64,000 nucleotides of DNA from Lysobacteraceae bacterium P (GTDB taxonomy: Bacteria; Pseudomonadota; Gammaproteobacteria; Xanthomonadales; Xanthomonadaceae): assembly GCA_005503055.1 (NCBI GenBank), contig SCOX01000011.1:1-64000 (forward strand). The letters are read 5' to 3'. The number at the start of each line of letters is the position of its first letter. The stretch's first letter is position 1. Positions 1-8,174 of this stretch are shown here, in pieces. The notes below the pieces were generated by a model. It had not been told where the DNA came from and did not search any database. It saw only the letters and a list, made by a program, of their open reading frames with translations. Made by a program: the position numbers and the translations under genes.

Positions 1-54
1 CCCGAATCCCGAATCCCGAATCCCCAATCCCCAATCCCCAATCCCGATTCCCTT
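1..54. repeat. GAATCCC/CAATCCC heptad array
   Basis: Seven to eight tandem copies of a 7-bp unit (CCCGAAT, then CCCCAAT, then CCCGATT) fill the first bases of the window. The same unit recurs at 32529-32661 and 60297-60450, where two arms face each other. Only one arm can be seen here because the window begins inside it. Such arrays are common between genes of Xanthomonadaceae. Confidence 0.85.
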
Positions 55-57
55 GCA

Positions 58-412
58 CAAATGCCTTCAAACGTTGACGACTCCACGCTGTCGCAATGAC
101 ACGACGTGTCTCGAGTGTTGATCGAATGCGCGCGCTCGGCGATTCGAGGTGTGCGATCAGGAAGCGTCACGCTTTTGCACTCTGCGCAAGGTTCGAAAAA
201 GTGCGCCAACTCATAGGTGGGGAGCGACGAAGCTGTGCCATTGGAAGGTTCGGATGTTGTCGAAATTTGCACGACGGTTTTCCAATTTCGCGCTGATCTG
301 ATGAATCGGATGAAATCAGAAGAGTCTTATTTTTGAGGGTGGATCGCGTTCCTAGGATCGCTGCGCGTTGAGGGGTTCTTGCCTGTCTCAACCCGTCGTC
401 TCTTATCCGTTA
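58..412 (+). other. Leader region upstream of the ESPR gene
   Basis: This stretch of about 350 bases has no convincing gene. It becomes noticeably more AT-rich around 245-345, which is unusual for this genome and fits a promoter or leader for the gene starting at 426. I could not fix a clear -35/-10 pair or a known riboswitch in it. Confidence 0.35.
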
Positions 413-425
413 GAAGGTGAATCCT

Positions 426-1499
426 TTGAACAAGATCTATCGCGTTGTGTGGAATACCGAACTCGGTCAGTGGGTGGTCGCGTCGGAAGTGGCCAAGGGT
501 CGCAAGAAGAGTTCTTCGAAGAGCACGGTGCTGTTGTCCGCGGTGGCGCTGGCAGGCGCGGTGGGTGCCGCGCCGGCATGGGCGGCGGAAACGACGGCAC
601 TGAACGGCTCGCTGCAGCTGTGCAATCCGAACGACAGCGGTACGTCCTACGGTCCCGCCGGTTCGGGCGGCCTCAACTGCGCCGGCCCCATCCGCCAGGC
701 ATTCATGCTCGGCAACATGGGCACCGGTACTGGTGCGGAGGGGGTGACTACTTCGACGGCGGCCATCCTCGGCATGTTCGACGGCTCTCTGGAGTTGAGA
801 GGTCTGGGCGGTGCCGGGATCCTGCTCAAGGGCCAGACGCAGGTCTTCGGCAACCTGACGACCCATGGCCTCCTGAACATGGACGGCAACTACATCGCCA
901 ACGTGCACGACGCCGCTTCCGATAGCGATGCCGTGACGTACCGCCAGCTCAAGGCCGTGGATGCCAAGGTCGACAACGTCAACGGTGGCGGTGGCGGCGG
1001 TAACGGCGGCGGCAACGGAAGTGGCGGCGACACGCCCGCACCGCGCGCCGGCTCGCACGGTGGTGGTGGCGGCGGCGCCGGAGTGATCGGTGCGATGGGC
1101 CTGGGTGCGGCTGGCTGGATGCTGGCCCACCGCGAGGCCGACCACTGGTACCTGGAGCGTGCCGAGCACCTGACGGTGGAGTCGGGCGATCAGCAGCTCT
1201 GGGCGGGTGCGAACCTAGAGCAGGTGTCGGTCGATCTCGACCAGGGTTCGGCGGACGTGCAGCTGCTGACGCGCAAGGGTGCGCTCAAGCGTCACCTGGC
1301 CTACCGCGACGGTGCCGACGGCGTGAAGCACTTCACGTCCGACGATGCAGGCGTCCACTCCGACCTGTCGGTGAACGTGAAGACGAACGAGTACTTCTAC
1401 ACCGAGCGCGGCTCGATCGAAGGCAAGCCGTACGTGGTCAAGGCGCACGGCTGGCTGAAGCCGGGCGAGCTGCAGGCCAAGGTGGCCAAGGCCCAGTAA
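426..1499 (+). CDS. ESPR-type exported protein with YadA-like neck but no barrel
   Basis: The N-terminus (MNKIYRVVWN..., then WVVASE.AKG) is the extended signal peptide region of type V secretion proteins, followed by a hydrophobic core and an AxA cleavage site near residue 50. I chose TTG at 426 because the ESPR motif begins there and GAAGG sits 8 nt upstream; a GTG at 417 would add three residues. Residues about 55-155 look like a short head domain. A degenerate YadA neck (IANVHD...DAVTYRQL) follows, then a Gly-rich linker, one hydrophobic segment (about residues 215-235) and a soluble C-terminal domain of about 120 residues that I do not recognise. There is no YadA anchor and no autotransporter beta-barrel, so its export route beyond the inner membrane is unclear. 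The gene stands alone and ends in a strong terminator. An exported surface or periplasmic protein is the safe reading. Confidence 0.75.
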   Translation: MNKIYRVVWNTELGQWVVASEVAKGRKKSSSKSTVLLSAVALAGAVGAAPAWAAETTALNGSLQLCNPNDSGTSYGPAGSGGLNCAGPIRQAFMLGNMGTGTGAEGVTTSTAAILGMFDGSLELRGLGGAGILLKGQTQVFGNLTTHGLLNMDGNYIANVHDAASDSDAVTYRQLKAVDAKVDNVNGGGGGGNGGGNGSGGDTPAPRAGSHGGGGGGAGVIGAMGLGAAGWMLAHREADHWYLERAEHLTVESGDQQLWAGANLEQVSVDLDQGSADVQLLTRKGALKRHLAYRDGADGVKHFTSDDAGVHSDLSVNVKTNEYFYTERGSIEGKPYVVKAHGWLKPGELQAKVAKAQ

Positions 1500-1523
1500 A
1501 CGGGCTGCAGAGGAGCTGAAGAC

Positions 1524-1553
1524 AGGGCGCCGGGAATCCGGCGCCCTTTTTCT
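1524..1553 (+). terminator. Rho-independent terminator
   Basis: A 10-bp GC-rich stem (AGGGCGCCGG, 1524-1533, with CCGGCGCCCT, 1538-1547) closes a GAAT loop and runs into a T-rich tract. It terminates the ESPR gene. The remaining bases up to the next gene at 1803 show nothing I can name. Confidence 0.9.
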
Positions 1554-1802
1554 TTGCGCGCCGCGCAACCGCAACGCGCGGTCGTTACGAACCTTGCTAC
1601 GACCCGTGCGCCGCGTCGCGAGGGATCGAGCGCTCGATCCGCGATGGCTTCGCGCACAGGCCCCGATCGCGCGCAACGGCACGGTGACGCTCCGTCGGGT
1701 GAAGGAAACCGCTCCGTTTTTTGTGACGCACACCCAGCGCGGGCGAACCGCCGCCTCCGGCAAGCGGGTCGCGCTGTATCCTGTGCTGCATCACCGCGCA
1801 GG

Positions 1803-2234
1803 ATGCCGACCGTGACCACACCGCCGTTCCAGTTGCAGCAGATCGACCACGTCGTACTGCGCGTAAGCGACGTGGCCGCCATGGTGGCGTTCTATTGCGA
1901 CGTACTGGGTTGCAGCGTCGAACGCAGGCAGGAGGCCATCGGCCTGATCCAGCTGCGCGCCGGCCGTTCGCTGATCGACCTGGTCGACGTGCAGGGCGCG
2001 CTCGGCCGCAAGGGCGGGGCAGCGCCGGGCCGCGACGGCCACAACATGGACCACCTGTGCCTGCGCGCCGAACCATTCCACCTCGAAGCCATCGTCGCGC
2101 ACCTCCACGCCCACGACGTTCGCGTGGCCGAATTCGGATCGCGCTACGGCGCCGAAGGCGAAGGCCCGTCGCAGTACCTCTACGATCCCGAAGGCAATCT
2201 CGTCGAACTGAAAGGTCCTGCGGACCACGGATGA
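1803..2234 (+). CDS. VOC (glyoxalase/bleomycin resistance) family protein
   Basis: A single VOC domain of about 140 residues with a typical opening (IDHVVLRVSDVAAMVAFYCDVLG) and closing strand (YLYDPEGNLVELKG). Family members are metal-dependent lyases, isomerases or dioxygenases built from beta-alpha-beta-beta-beta units. Candidate metal ligands are His near the start (IDHVVL), His in the centre (MDHLCLR) and the final Glu (VELKG). Substrate cannot be told from sequence. GTG at 1812 is an alternative start with AGGA 8 nt upstream and would remove only MPT. No partner gene is evident. Confidence 0.8.
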   Translation: MPTVTTPPFQLQQIDHVVLRVSDVAAMVAFYCDVLGCSVERRQEAIGLIQLRAGRSLIDLVDVQGALGRKGGAAPGRDGHNMDHLCLRAEPFHLEAIVAHLHAHDVRVAEFGSRYGAEGEGPSQYLYDPEGNLVELKGPADHG

Positions 2235-2245
2235 GCGCCGTCGTC

Positions 2246-2335
2246 ATTCCCGCGAACATGCCGGCGACTTCCGTCCGCACTGCGCACCGTCGCACCCCGC
2301 AACGCTGAATTCCCGTTTTCGCGGGAAAGAGCCCA
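2246..2335. repeat. REP-like hairpin pair (degenerate)
   Basis: A REP-like half (ATTCCCGCGAACATGCCGG) is followed by a 6-bp hairpin TTCCCG/CGGGAA at 2310-2327. The motif ATTCCCGCGAA..CGGGAAT recurs at 4936-4955 and in modified form at 13811, 50021 and 58745. It fills the gap before the MFS gene. Confidence 0.6.
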
Positions 2336-2347
2336 CGTACGCATTCG

Positions 2348-3601
2348 ATGCCCAGCCAACCCGTCAAGCTCGACATTTCCGTCCGCCGCCTCGCCCTTCT
2401 CCTCGGCGGCCTGGCGATGTTCGGACCGTTCTCCATCGACACGATCTTCCCGGCGTTCCCCTCCATCGGTACCCAGTTCGGCGCCGACAAGCTGGCGATG
2501 CAGCAGACGATCAGCGTGTATCTGGTCGCGTATGCGGTGATGAGCATCGTGCACGGGCCGCTTTCGGACGCGATCGGCCGGCGGCGCGTGATCCTCGGCG
2601 GGCTCATCGTGTTCGCGATCGCGTCCGTCGGCTGCGCCTTGTCCACCGACCTGCCGATGCTGCTGGCTTTCCGCGCGTTGCAGGGCCTGTCGTCGGGCGT
2701 CGGCCTGATCGTCGGCCGCGCCGTCATTCGCGACGTGCTGCACGGCGACGACGCGCAGCGGCTGATGAGCCAGGTGTCGATGATCTTCGGCGTCGCGCCG
2801 GCGGTCGCGCCAGTGATCGGCGGCTGGATCCTCGGCTGGGCGCACTGGCCGGCGATCTTCTGGTTCCTGGTGGTGTTCGCGGTGGCGCTGATCGTCGCGA
2901 CCTGGCGCGTGCTGCCGGAAACGCATCCGCCCGATGCGCGCCTGCCGATGGTGCCGCGGCGCCTGTTGCGCGACTACGTCGCCATCGTGCTCAACCCGCG
3001 CTTCCAGCGGTTGGCGGCGGCGAGCGCCTTCAACTTCGCGGCACTGTGGGTGTACATCGCCTCGGCGCCGGCATTCGTGATGGACATCCTCAAGCTCAAC
3101 GAACGCCAGTTCGGCTGGTTCTTCGTGCCGATGATCAGCGGCATGGTGCTGGGCGCGTTCGTGTCCGGCCGCAGCGCAGGCAAGGTGGGCGGCGCGCGGC
3201 TGGTGTCGATCGGCTTCGCCTGCTCGGCGGTCGCCATGCTGCTCAACGTTGGCTACAACCTGTGGATCGACGTGCCGCGCGTGCCGTGGGCGGTGCTGCC
3301 GATGATGCTCAACGCGTTCGGCATCGCGCTGGTGTTTCCGATCGTCACGCTGTCGATCCTGGACATGTACCCGCGCCAGCGCGGCTCGGCGTCCTCGCTG
3401 CAGGCCTTCACCAGCCTGGTGTTGAACGCACTGATCGCCGGCGTGCTGTCGCCGTGGATCAGCGGGCATGCGATGTGGCTGGTCGCATCGGCCACCACGT
3501 TCCTGGTGATCGGTTTCTGCTTCTGGCGCTGGGAGGCGCGCATGTCGCGCCCGGGCCGCAACGGCGAGGCGGCACCATCGGTGCCGGGGGAAACGCTCTA
3601 A
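2348..3601 (+). CDS. Bcr/CflA-family multidrug efflux MFS transporter
   Basis: A 417-residue inner-membrane protein with 12 predicted membrane segments. The N-terminal half matches drug:H+ antiporters of the Bcr/CflA group: FSIDTIFPAFPSI in TM1, the GPLSDAIGRRRVIL loop (motif A) between TM2 and TM3, and GLSSGVGLIVGRAVIRD in TM4. The family exports drugs such as bicyclomycin, chloramphenicol or sulfonamides using the proton gradient; the actual substrate is unknown here. Its stop codon overlaps by 3 nt the stop of the convergent permease gene, so no intergenic terminator fits between them. Confidence 0.88.
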   Translation: MPSQPVKLDISVRRLALLLGGLAMFGPFSIDTIFPAFPSIGTQFGADKLAMQQTISVYLVAYAVMSIVHGPLSDAIGRRRVILGGLIVFAIASVGCALSTDLPMLLAFRALQGLSSGVGLIVGRAVIRDVLHGDDAQRLMSQVSMIFGVAPAVAPVIGGWILGWAHWPAIFWFLVVFAVALIVATWRVLPETHPPDARLPMVPRRLLRDYVAIVLNPRFQRLAAASAFNFAALWVYIASAPAFVMDILKLNERQFGWFFVPMISGMVLGAFVSGRSAGKVGGARLVSIGFACSAVAMLLNVGYNLWIDVPRVPWAVLPMMLNAFGIALVFPIVTLSILDMYPRQRGSASSLQAFTSLVLNALIAGVLSPWISGHAMWLVASATTFLVIGFCFWRWEARMSRPGRNGEAAPSVPGETL

Positions 3602-4881
3602 CCGCCTTGCGCCGCGCGCTTGCGCCGCATGGCCCAGTGCAACGGCAGGCCGGCGAGGACCAGCACCGCGCCCCAGGCCAGCGACTCGGTACCGATGCCG
3701 AACATCGCGTAGAGGCTGTAGACCAGGGCGAGCGCCGCCACGACGCGGCTAACCGCGCCCGTGCCGCGCATCACCCAGGCCGCGCTGCTCACCACGTAGG
3801 GCAGCAGCGTGGCGGCGGTCGAAAGCAGGATGGAGAAGGTGAACACCTGCACCAGCGAGCGGCTGTAGTTCGCCGCGACCAGCGCGCTGGCCAGCAGGCT
3901 GCTCACGATCACGCCGAACACCGGCGTGCCACCTGCGTCGAGGCGGGTGAACATCTTTGGGAACATGCCGTCGCGCGCGGCCGCCAGGGGCAGCTGCGCC
4001 GACAGCAGCACCCAGCCGTTAAGCGCGCCGAAGCAGGAGATCGCCATCACCACGGCGAGCGTCACGCCGGCGGCCGGGCCCCACAGCGAACGCGCGGCGT
4101 CGGCCATCGGTGCCTGCGAGTCCTTCAGCGCTTCGGCCGGCAGCAGGCCGAGCACGGCGGTGCAGGCGAGGATGGTCGCAACGCCTGCCAGCAATGTGCC
4201 CAGCACCGTCGCGCGCGGCACGGTGGTGCGTGCGTTCTCGGTGGAGCCGGCCGGCACCGTCGCCGCCTCCAGCCCGAGCATCGCCCACAGCGTCAGCGCG
4301 ACGGCCGCATTGGCGACCTTCGGCAGGCTCTCGCCGGTGGGATTGAACGGAGTGAACTGCTTCGCATCGACGAACCACAAGGCGACCAGGCCGAACAACA
4401 GCAGCGGCAGCAACTTGAGCACGGTGGTCACCAGCTGCAGGCGACCGGCCTCGCGCAGGCCGATGAGGTTGACTCCGCTGCACAGCCACAACGCACCCAA
4501 CGCGCATGCGGCCGCGCGCAGCGGCGTGGCGGTGAGGGCGGGGAAGATCGCGCCCATGCTGCCGGCGAAGGCCACCGCGATCGCGGCCGTGGCGCACCAG
4601 ATCGAGATCCAGTAGCTCCATGCGATGACGAAGCCCGGCAGCTCGCCGAAGGCATTGCGCGCGAACACGTACGGCCCGCCCGTCTGCGGCCAGCGCATGG
4701 CGAGGTTGGCGAAGGTGATCGCCAGCAGCATCGCGCCGCCCAGGGTGATGCCCCAGCCGACCAGGCTCGCCGCGCCGAACGGCGCCAGCGCCGCCGGCAG
4801 CAGGAATGCACCGGAGCCGATCATGCTGCCGACCACGAGCGCGGTGGCGGACCAGAAGCCGAGAGGGCGGGCGGTGGTCAT
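3598..4881 (-). CDS. APC-superfamily amino-acid permease/antiporter
   Basis: A 427-residue membrane protein with about 12 segments. TM1 contains the APC signature VGSMIGSGAFLLPAAL, where the broken helix binds the substrate amino and carboxyl groups. TM3/TM6 residues resemble the AdiC/CadB branch of basic amino-acid antiporters, and the length fits that branch. No decarboxylase gene is adjacent, so an acid-resistance role cannot be inferred. The C-terminus is short and basic (MRRKRAAQGG). Confidence 0.82.
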   Translation of the reverse strand: MTTARPLGFWSATALVVGSMIGSGAFLLPAALAPFGAASLVGWGITLGGAMLLAITFANLAMRWPQTGGPYVFARNAFGELPGFVIAWSYWISIWCATAAIAVAFAGSMGAIFPALTATPLRAAACALGALWLCSGVNLIGLREAGRLQLVTTVLKLLPLLLFGLVALWFVDAKQFTPFNPTGESLPKVANAAVALTLWAMLGLEAATVPAGSTENARTTVPRATVLGTLLAGVATILACTAVLGLLPAEALKDSQAPMADAARSLWGPAAGVTLAVVMAISCFGALNGWVLLSAQLPLAAARDGMFPKMFTRLDAGGTPVFGVIVSSLLASALVAANYSRSLVQVFTFSILLSTAATLLPYVVSSAAWVMRGTGAVSRVVAALALVYSLYAMFGIGTESLAWGAVLVLAGLPLHWAMRRKRAAQGG

Positions 4882-4934
4882 GCGGCGAGGGTGTCCCTGG
4901 ATGCGCTCGCGCTGGCGAGACGCGCGGCCCGTTC

Positions 4935-5030
4935 GTCATTCCCGCGAAGGCGGGAATCCAGGATTGGTTGCATCACGCCCTCCGCAGGGCAGGGTTGCGT
5001 CGAATAGGTGGATCCCCGCCTGCGCGGGGG
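4935..5030. repeat. Paired REP-like palindromes
   Basis: ATTCCCGCGAAGGCGGGAAT (4936-4955) is a near-perfect palindrome and is followed, after about 55 nt, by a related palindrome (CCCCGC...GCGGGG, 5014-5029). This is the clearest REP-type pair in the window. It separates two minus-strand genes and could limit read-through or stabilise transcript ends. Confidence 0.8.
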
Positions 5031-5058
5031 CAACGTTCTTCGGGGGCACAAGAGGAGG

Positions 5059-6141
5059 TCAACCCGCATCCGCGCGATACACCGCACGCAACAGCTCGTG
5101 GAAGTGATGCACCGCGTTCTCGCGCAACGGATTCAATCGGCCCGGTTCGTACGAACCCGAGGACAGCCCACGCTGCACGTCCTCGCAGATGGTCAGGTCT
5201 TCCAGCTGCACTTCGTCGCTGAAGTCCAGGTCGGCCAGACGGCGTTCGCGGCCCGCGTCGGATTCATCGATCGCGTAGTAGAAGTCGAATTCCACGCGGC
5301 AGTGGTCCACGCCCTTCGGGATCACGCGGTTGGTCTGCAGGCGGCCGGGCAGGATGTTGAGCATCGTGTTCGGCCACATCCAGTAGTACAGCGCGTCGCC
5401 GTCGCCGTAGAGGCCGTCGCCGCTTTCCAGCGGACTCCACTGGTACGAGTACCACTTCGCCGTTTCGGTGACGTAGCTGCGGTAGTCGAGCAGTTTGTTG
5501 AGGCCGGGATGGATGTGCGGGACGTGGTAGCCCTCGAGGTAGTTGTCGACGTAGACCTTCCAGTTGCAGGCGACGTCATAACCGACCCGACGGTGGTGCC
5601 CGTAGCGTTCGAGATGGCGCGTCGCGCCGATGCGTTCGTCGATGCCGGCCACGAAGGCGTCGAACTCAGGCGCGCGCGCTTCGTCCACGGCAGCGAAGAC
5701 CATGCCCTGCCACACGCGCACCGACAGTTGCGGCAGATGGATGTCGGCGACTTCGAAGTCCGGCGCACCGCCCATCTCGGGTGCCGAGCGCAAGGTGCCG
5801 TCCAGCGTGTAGGTCCAGCCGTGGTAGCGGCAGCGCAGCGATTTCGCGGCCAGCCCGTCGCAGGTCGCGATGGGTCCCGCGCGGTGGCGGCAGACGTTGT
5901 GGAAGACGCGGATCGCGCCATCCGCGCCGCGCACGGCGATCACCGGCAGGCCGGCGAAATTCCCGACGACGTGGTCGCCGGGGTTCTGCAACTGGCAGAC
6001 GTGGCCGATCAGTTGCCACGCGGCGTCGAAGATCGTGCGGCGATCGAGGGCCGTCATCCCCGCGTCCGCGTAGTACCGCGCGGGCAGGGCAGTGGCGTGG
6101 CTGAGCGGCTGCGGCGAGAGCTCGTTGTCCATGCGATTCAT
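5059..6141 (-). CDS. Rieske 2Fe-2S aromatic-ring-hydroxylase alpha-type oxygenase
   Basis: A 360-residue single-component-type oxygenase. The Rieske cluster ligands are visible as CRHRAG and CRYHGWTY. The catalytic domain carries the mononuclear-iron site DNYLEGYHVPHIHPGL, with the bridging Asp, two His ligands and a downstream carboxylate. This arrangement and length match the choline monooxygenase / glycine-betaine and carnitine oxygenase branch of the family more than true dioxygenases with a beta subunit. It needs an electron-donating reductase, which is not encoded nearby. ATG at 6132 is an equally possible start. Confidence 0.85.
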   Translation of the reverse strand: MNRMDNELSPQPLSHATALPARYYADAGMTALDRRTIFDAAWQLIGHVCQLQNPGDHVVGNFAGLPVIAVRGADGAIRVFHNVCRHRAGPIATCDGLAAKSLRCRYHGWTYTLDGTLRSAPEMGGAPDFEVADIHLPQLSVRVWQGMVFAAVDEARAPEFDAFVAGIDERIGATRHLERYGHHRRVGYDVACNWKVYVDNYLEGYHVPHIHPGLNKLLDYRSYVTETAKWYSYQWSPLESGDGLYGDGDALYYWMWPNTMLNILPGRLQTNRVIPKGVDHCRVEFDFYYAIDESDAGRERRLADLDFSDEVQLEDLTICEDVQRGLSSGSYEPGRLNPLRENAVHHFHELLRAVYRADAG

Positions 6142-6301
6142 TCGCGAAGTATGCCTCGTAAGACGCCGCTGCGTCGCAGCAATTTCGGATCCGTCTTATG
6201 CGGCTTCCCACGGCCGCTTCGTACATTGCATGCGCGCTGTCGTCGTTCCGGCACTGCAGGAATGGCCCGTCGCACGAACCGCACTTCGTGGAGCTTGAGA
6301 A

Positions 6302-8083
6302 ATGCAATCGAAACGCCGCGGCGCTGCGCCGCATTCATCCTTCAACGCACTGAAGCCTGCGCTGCTTGCCGTCGCGATGGGCTGTTTCGGCAATGCCTGG
6401 GCCGTCGATGGCGGCACCATCGTCGCCGGCGACGGCAGCATCGCGATCCGGGGCGATCGCACGACGGTGACGCAGTCCAGCGACAAGATGATCGTGAACT
6501 GGAGCAACTTCGACATCGGCGCCACCCAGCGTGTCGACATCCGCCAGCCTGGCGCCACCTCGGCCGTACTCAATCGCGTCACGAGCGCGAAGCCGACCGA
6601 AATCCTGGGCACCCTCAACGCCAACGGCCGGGTGTTCGTGGTCAACCCGAACGGCGTGCTGTTTGGTCGCACCGCGAAGGTCGACGTGGGCGCGTTGGTT
6701 TCCTCCTCGCTCGACACGTCGGACAAGGAGTTCATGGCCGGTGGCCGCATGTACCGCGGCAATGCTGCCCCGGGCAGCGGCGCCGGGGCGCGCTATGTCG
6801 TGCTGGAGGGAGACGGCAAAGGTGCAGTGCGCAACGAGGGCCGTTTGAAGGCCCGTGAAGCGGTGGTCCTCGGCGGCCCGCAGGTGAGCAATCAGGGTTC
6901 GATCCGCGCCTCCAACGTCGTGTTGCAGGGCGCGAGCGGCATCGCGGTGCGCATGGAAGGCTCGGACTTCGCGGTGATTCCGACCCGCGGTGAGTTGAAC
7001 GCGCTGGCGGAGAACGGCGGCGTGATCGTCGCCAACGGTGGCAACATCGCGCTTTCCGCTGCGGCCACGGGCGAAACCCTGCGCACGGTGGTGCGAAACA
7101 CGGGTGTGCTCGAAGCGACCACCGCCACGGTTGGCCAGGGCGGCAGCATCGAGCTGACAGCGCCGATCAACGGTGCGATCAGCATCGACGGAACCGTGAA
7201 AGCTCAGGACGTGCTGGCCATGGCGTCGACGATCATCGCCCCGACCGATGTCCCAGCGCCTACGCTGGACTACATCGGCGTGACGGTGGCCGCGAACGGT
7301 CACGACGTCGGTGTCGAAGCCGGCGGAAAGGTGAAGGCGGCGCGTTCGGCCTTGTTCAAGGCCCTCGACGGCAACGTGCGCGCCGATGGCCGCATCGATG
7401 CCAAGAGCATCTGGCTCGGTGGCAACAACATCGCGACGCGAGGCCCGCTGCACGCCACCAGCGACGTCAACGTTCACGCAGCCGGAGACGTCGTCCAGGA
7501 AGGCAACATCACGGCCGACACGGCCCATGTGTTCATCAAGGGACGCAACATCCACCAAGTCGATGGCGTGCACACGACCGCAGGGGACTACGTAAAGCTC
7601 GAGGTTCCGGCGCCGGCGTTCTCGACGGAAGGCCGCGGCGGCAGGGTTCGCGCCGCCAATATCGAAGCCAAACGCGTCGATATCGTTGGCAACACGGTCG
7701 AACTGAGTGGCAGGGTTCGTGCGGACGGCGACATCGTCGTGACTGCCAAGCCCACCCGGTTCGTGTGCGAAGCCGGCCCGGACCAAACGTGCCTCGCGCT
7801 GTACTCGAGTGGCGGCCAGCTGTCGCAACAAGCAAACCTGAGCAGCCGCAATGGCAGCATTCGCCTGCAGGGTGGCTCCATCGATCAGGCCGCGGGTACT
7901 TGGACGCGGGCGGCGCAGAACGTCGACATGAAGGCCGATTCCTCGGTTCATACCGGCAATGTCGAAGCGGGTAATCGCATCGACATCGCGGCGACGTCGG
8001 CCTACATCGGCGGGTCGCTGAGCGCGCCAACGATCACCTTGCCGGAGCGCGTGACAAGCAACGTGCCGACTACGAGCAGGTAG
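6302..8083 (+). CDS. Short TpsA exoprotein (filamentous haemagglutinin N-terminal domain)
   Basis: A 593-residue secreted protein of a two-partner secretion system. A signal peptide (about residues 1-34, ending NAWA) precedes a TPS domain with its hallmarks: MIVNWSNFDIG, the LNRVTSAKPTEILGTLNANG region and VNPNGVLFG. The remainder is a right-handed beta-helix type repeat region, with motifs such as NGGNIALSA and RIDIAATSAYIGG. It is far shorter than classical haemagglutinins (over 2000 residues) and has no recognised toxin or maturation domain at the C-terminus. The gene is followed after 91 nt by its transporter; a strong hairpin lies between them. A small adhesin is the most likely role. 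Confidence 0.85.
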   Translation: MQSKRRGAAPHSSFNALKPALLAVAMGCFGNAWAVDGGTIVAGDGSIAIRGDRTTVTQSSDKMIVNWSNFDIGATQRVDIRQPGATSAVLNRVTSAKPTEILGTLNANGRVFVVNPNGVLFGRTAKVDVGALVSSSLDTSDKEFMAGGRMYRGNAAPGSGAGARYVVLEGDGKGAVRNEGRLKAREAVVLGGPQVSNQGSIRASNVVLQGASGIAVRMEGSDFAVIPTRGELNALAENGGVIVANGGNIALSAAATGETLRTVVRNTGVLEATTATVGQGGSIELTAPINGAISIDGTVKAQDVLAMASTIIAPTDVPAPTLDYIGVTVAANGHDVGVEAGGKVKAARSALFKALDGNVRADGRIDAKSIWLGGNNIATRGPLHATSDVNVHAAGDVVQEGNITADTAHVFIKGRNIHQVDGVHTTAGDYVKLEVPAPAFSTEGRGGRVRAANIEAKRVDIVGNTVELSGRVRADGDIVVTAKPTRFVCEAGPDQTCLALYSSGGQLSQQANLSSRNGSIRLQGGSIDQAAGTWTRAAQNVDMKADSSVHTGNVEAGNRIDIAATSAYIGGSLSAPTITLPERVTSNVPTTSR

Positions 8084-8098
8084 TAGTTCCGCGGTCTC

Positions 8099-8144
8099 CT
8101 CAGCGGCGACGCAGGTGCCTACGTGCGTCTGCGTTGCCGCTGAG
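8099..8144 (+). promoter_or_regulatory. Long hairpin between tpsA and tpsB
   Basis: CTCAGCGGCGACGCAG (8099-8114) pairs with CTGCGTTGCCGCTGAG (8129-8144): 15 Watson-Crick pairs plus one G-U pair around a 14-nt loop. There is no run of T after it, so it is not a standard terminator. It could stabilise the upstream tpsA message or partly stop transcription. Confidence 0.7.
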
Positions 8145-8174
8145 CTCTCCTTTCCAATCAGTGCGACTACGCGC

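Noticed and set aside
5008-6858. Large plus-strand open frame opposite the Rieske gene
   Set aside because: It is rich in Arg/Ala/Val, has no domain and covers parts of two proven genes; it arises from high GC content.
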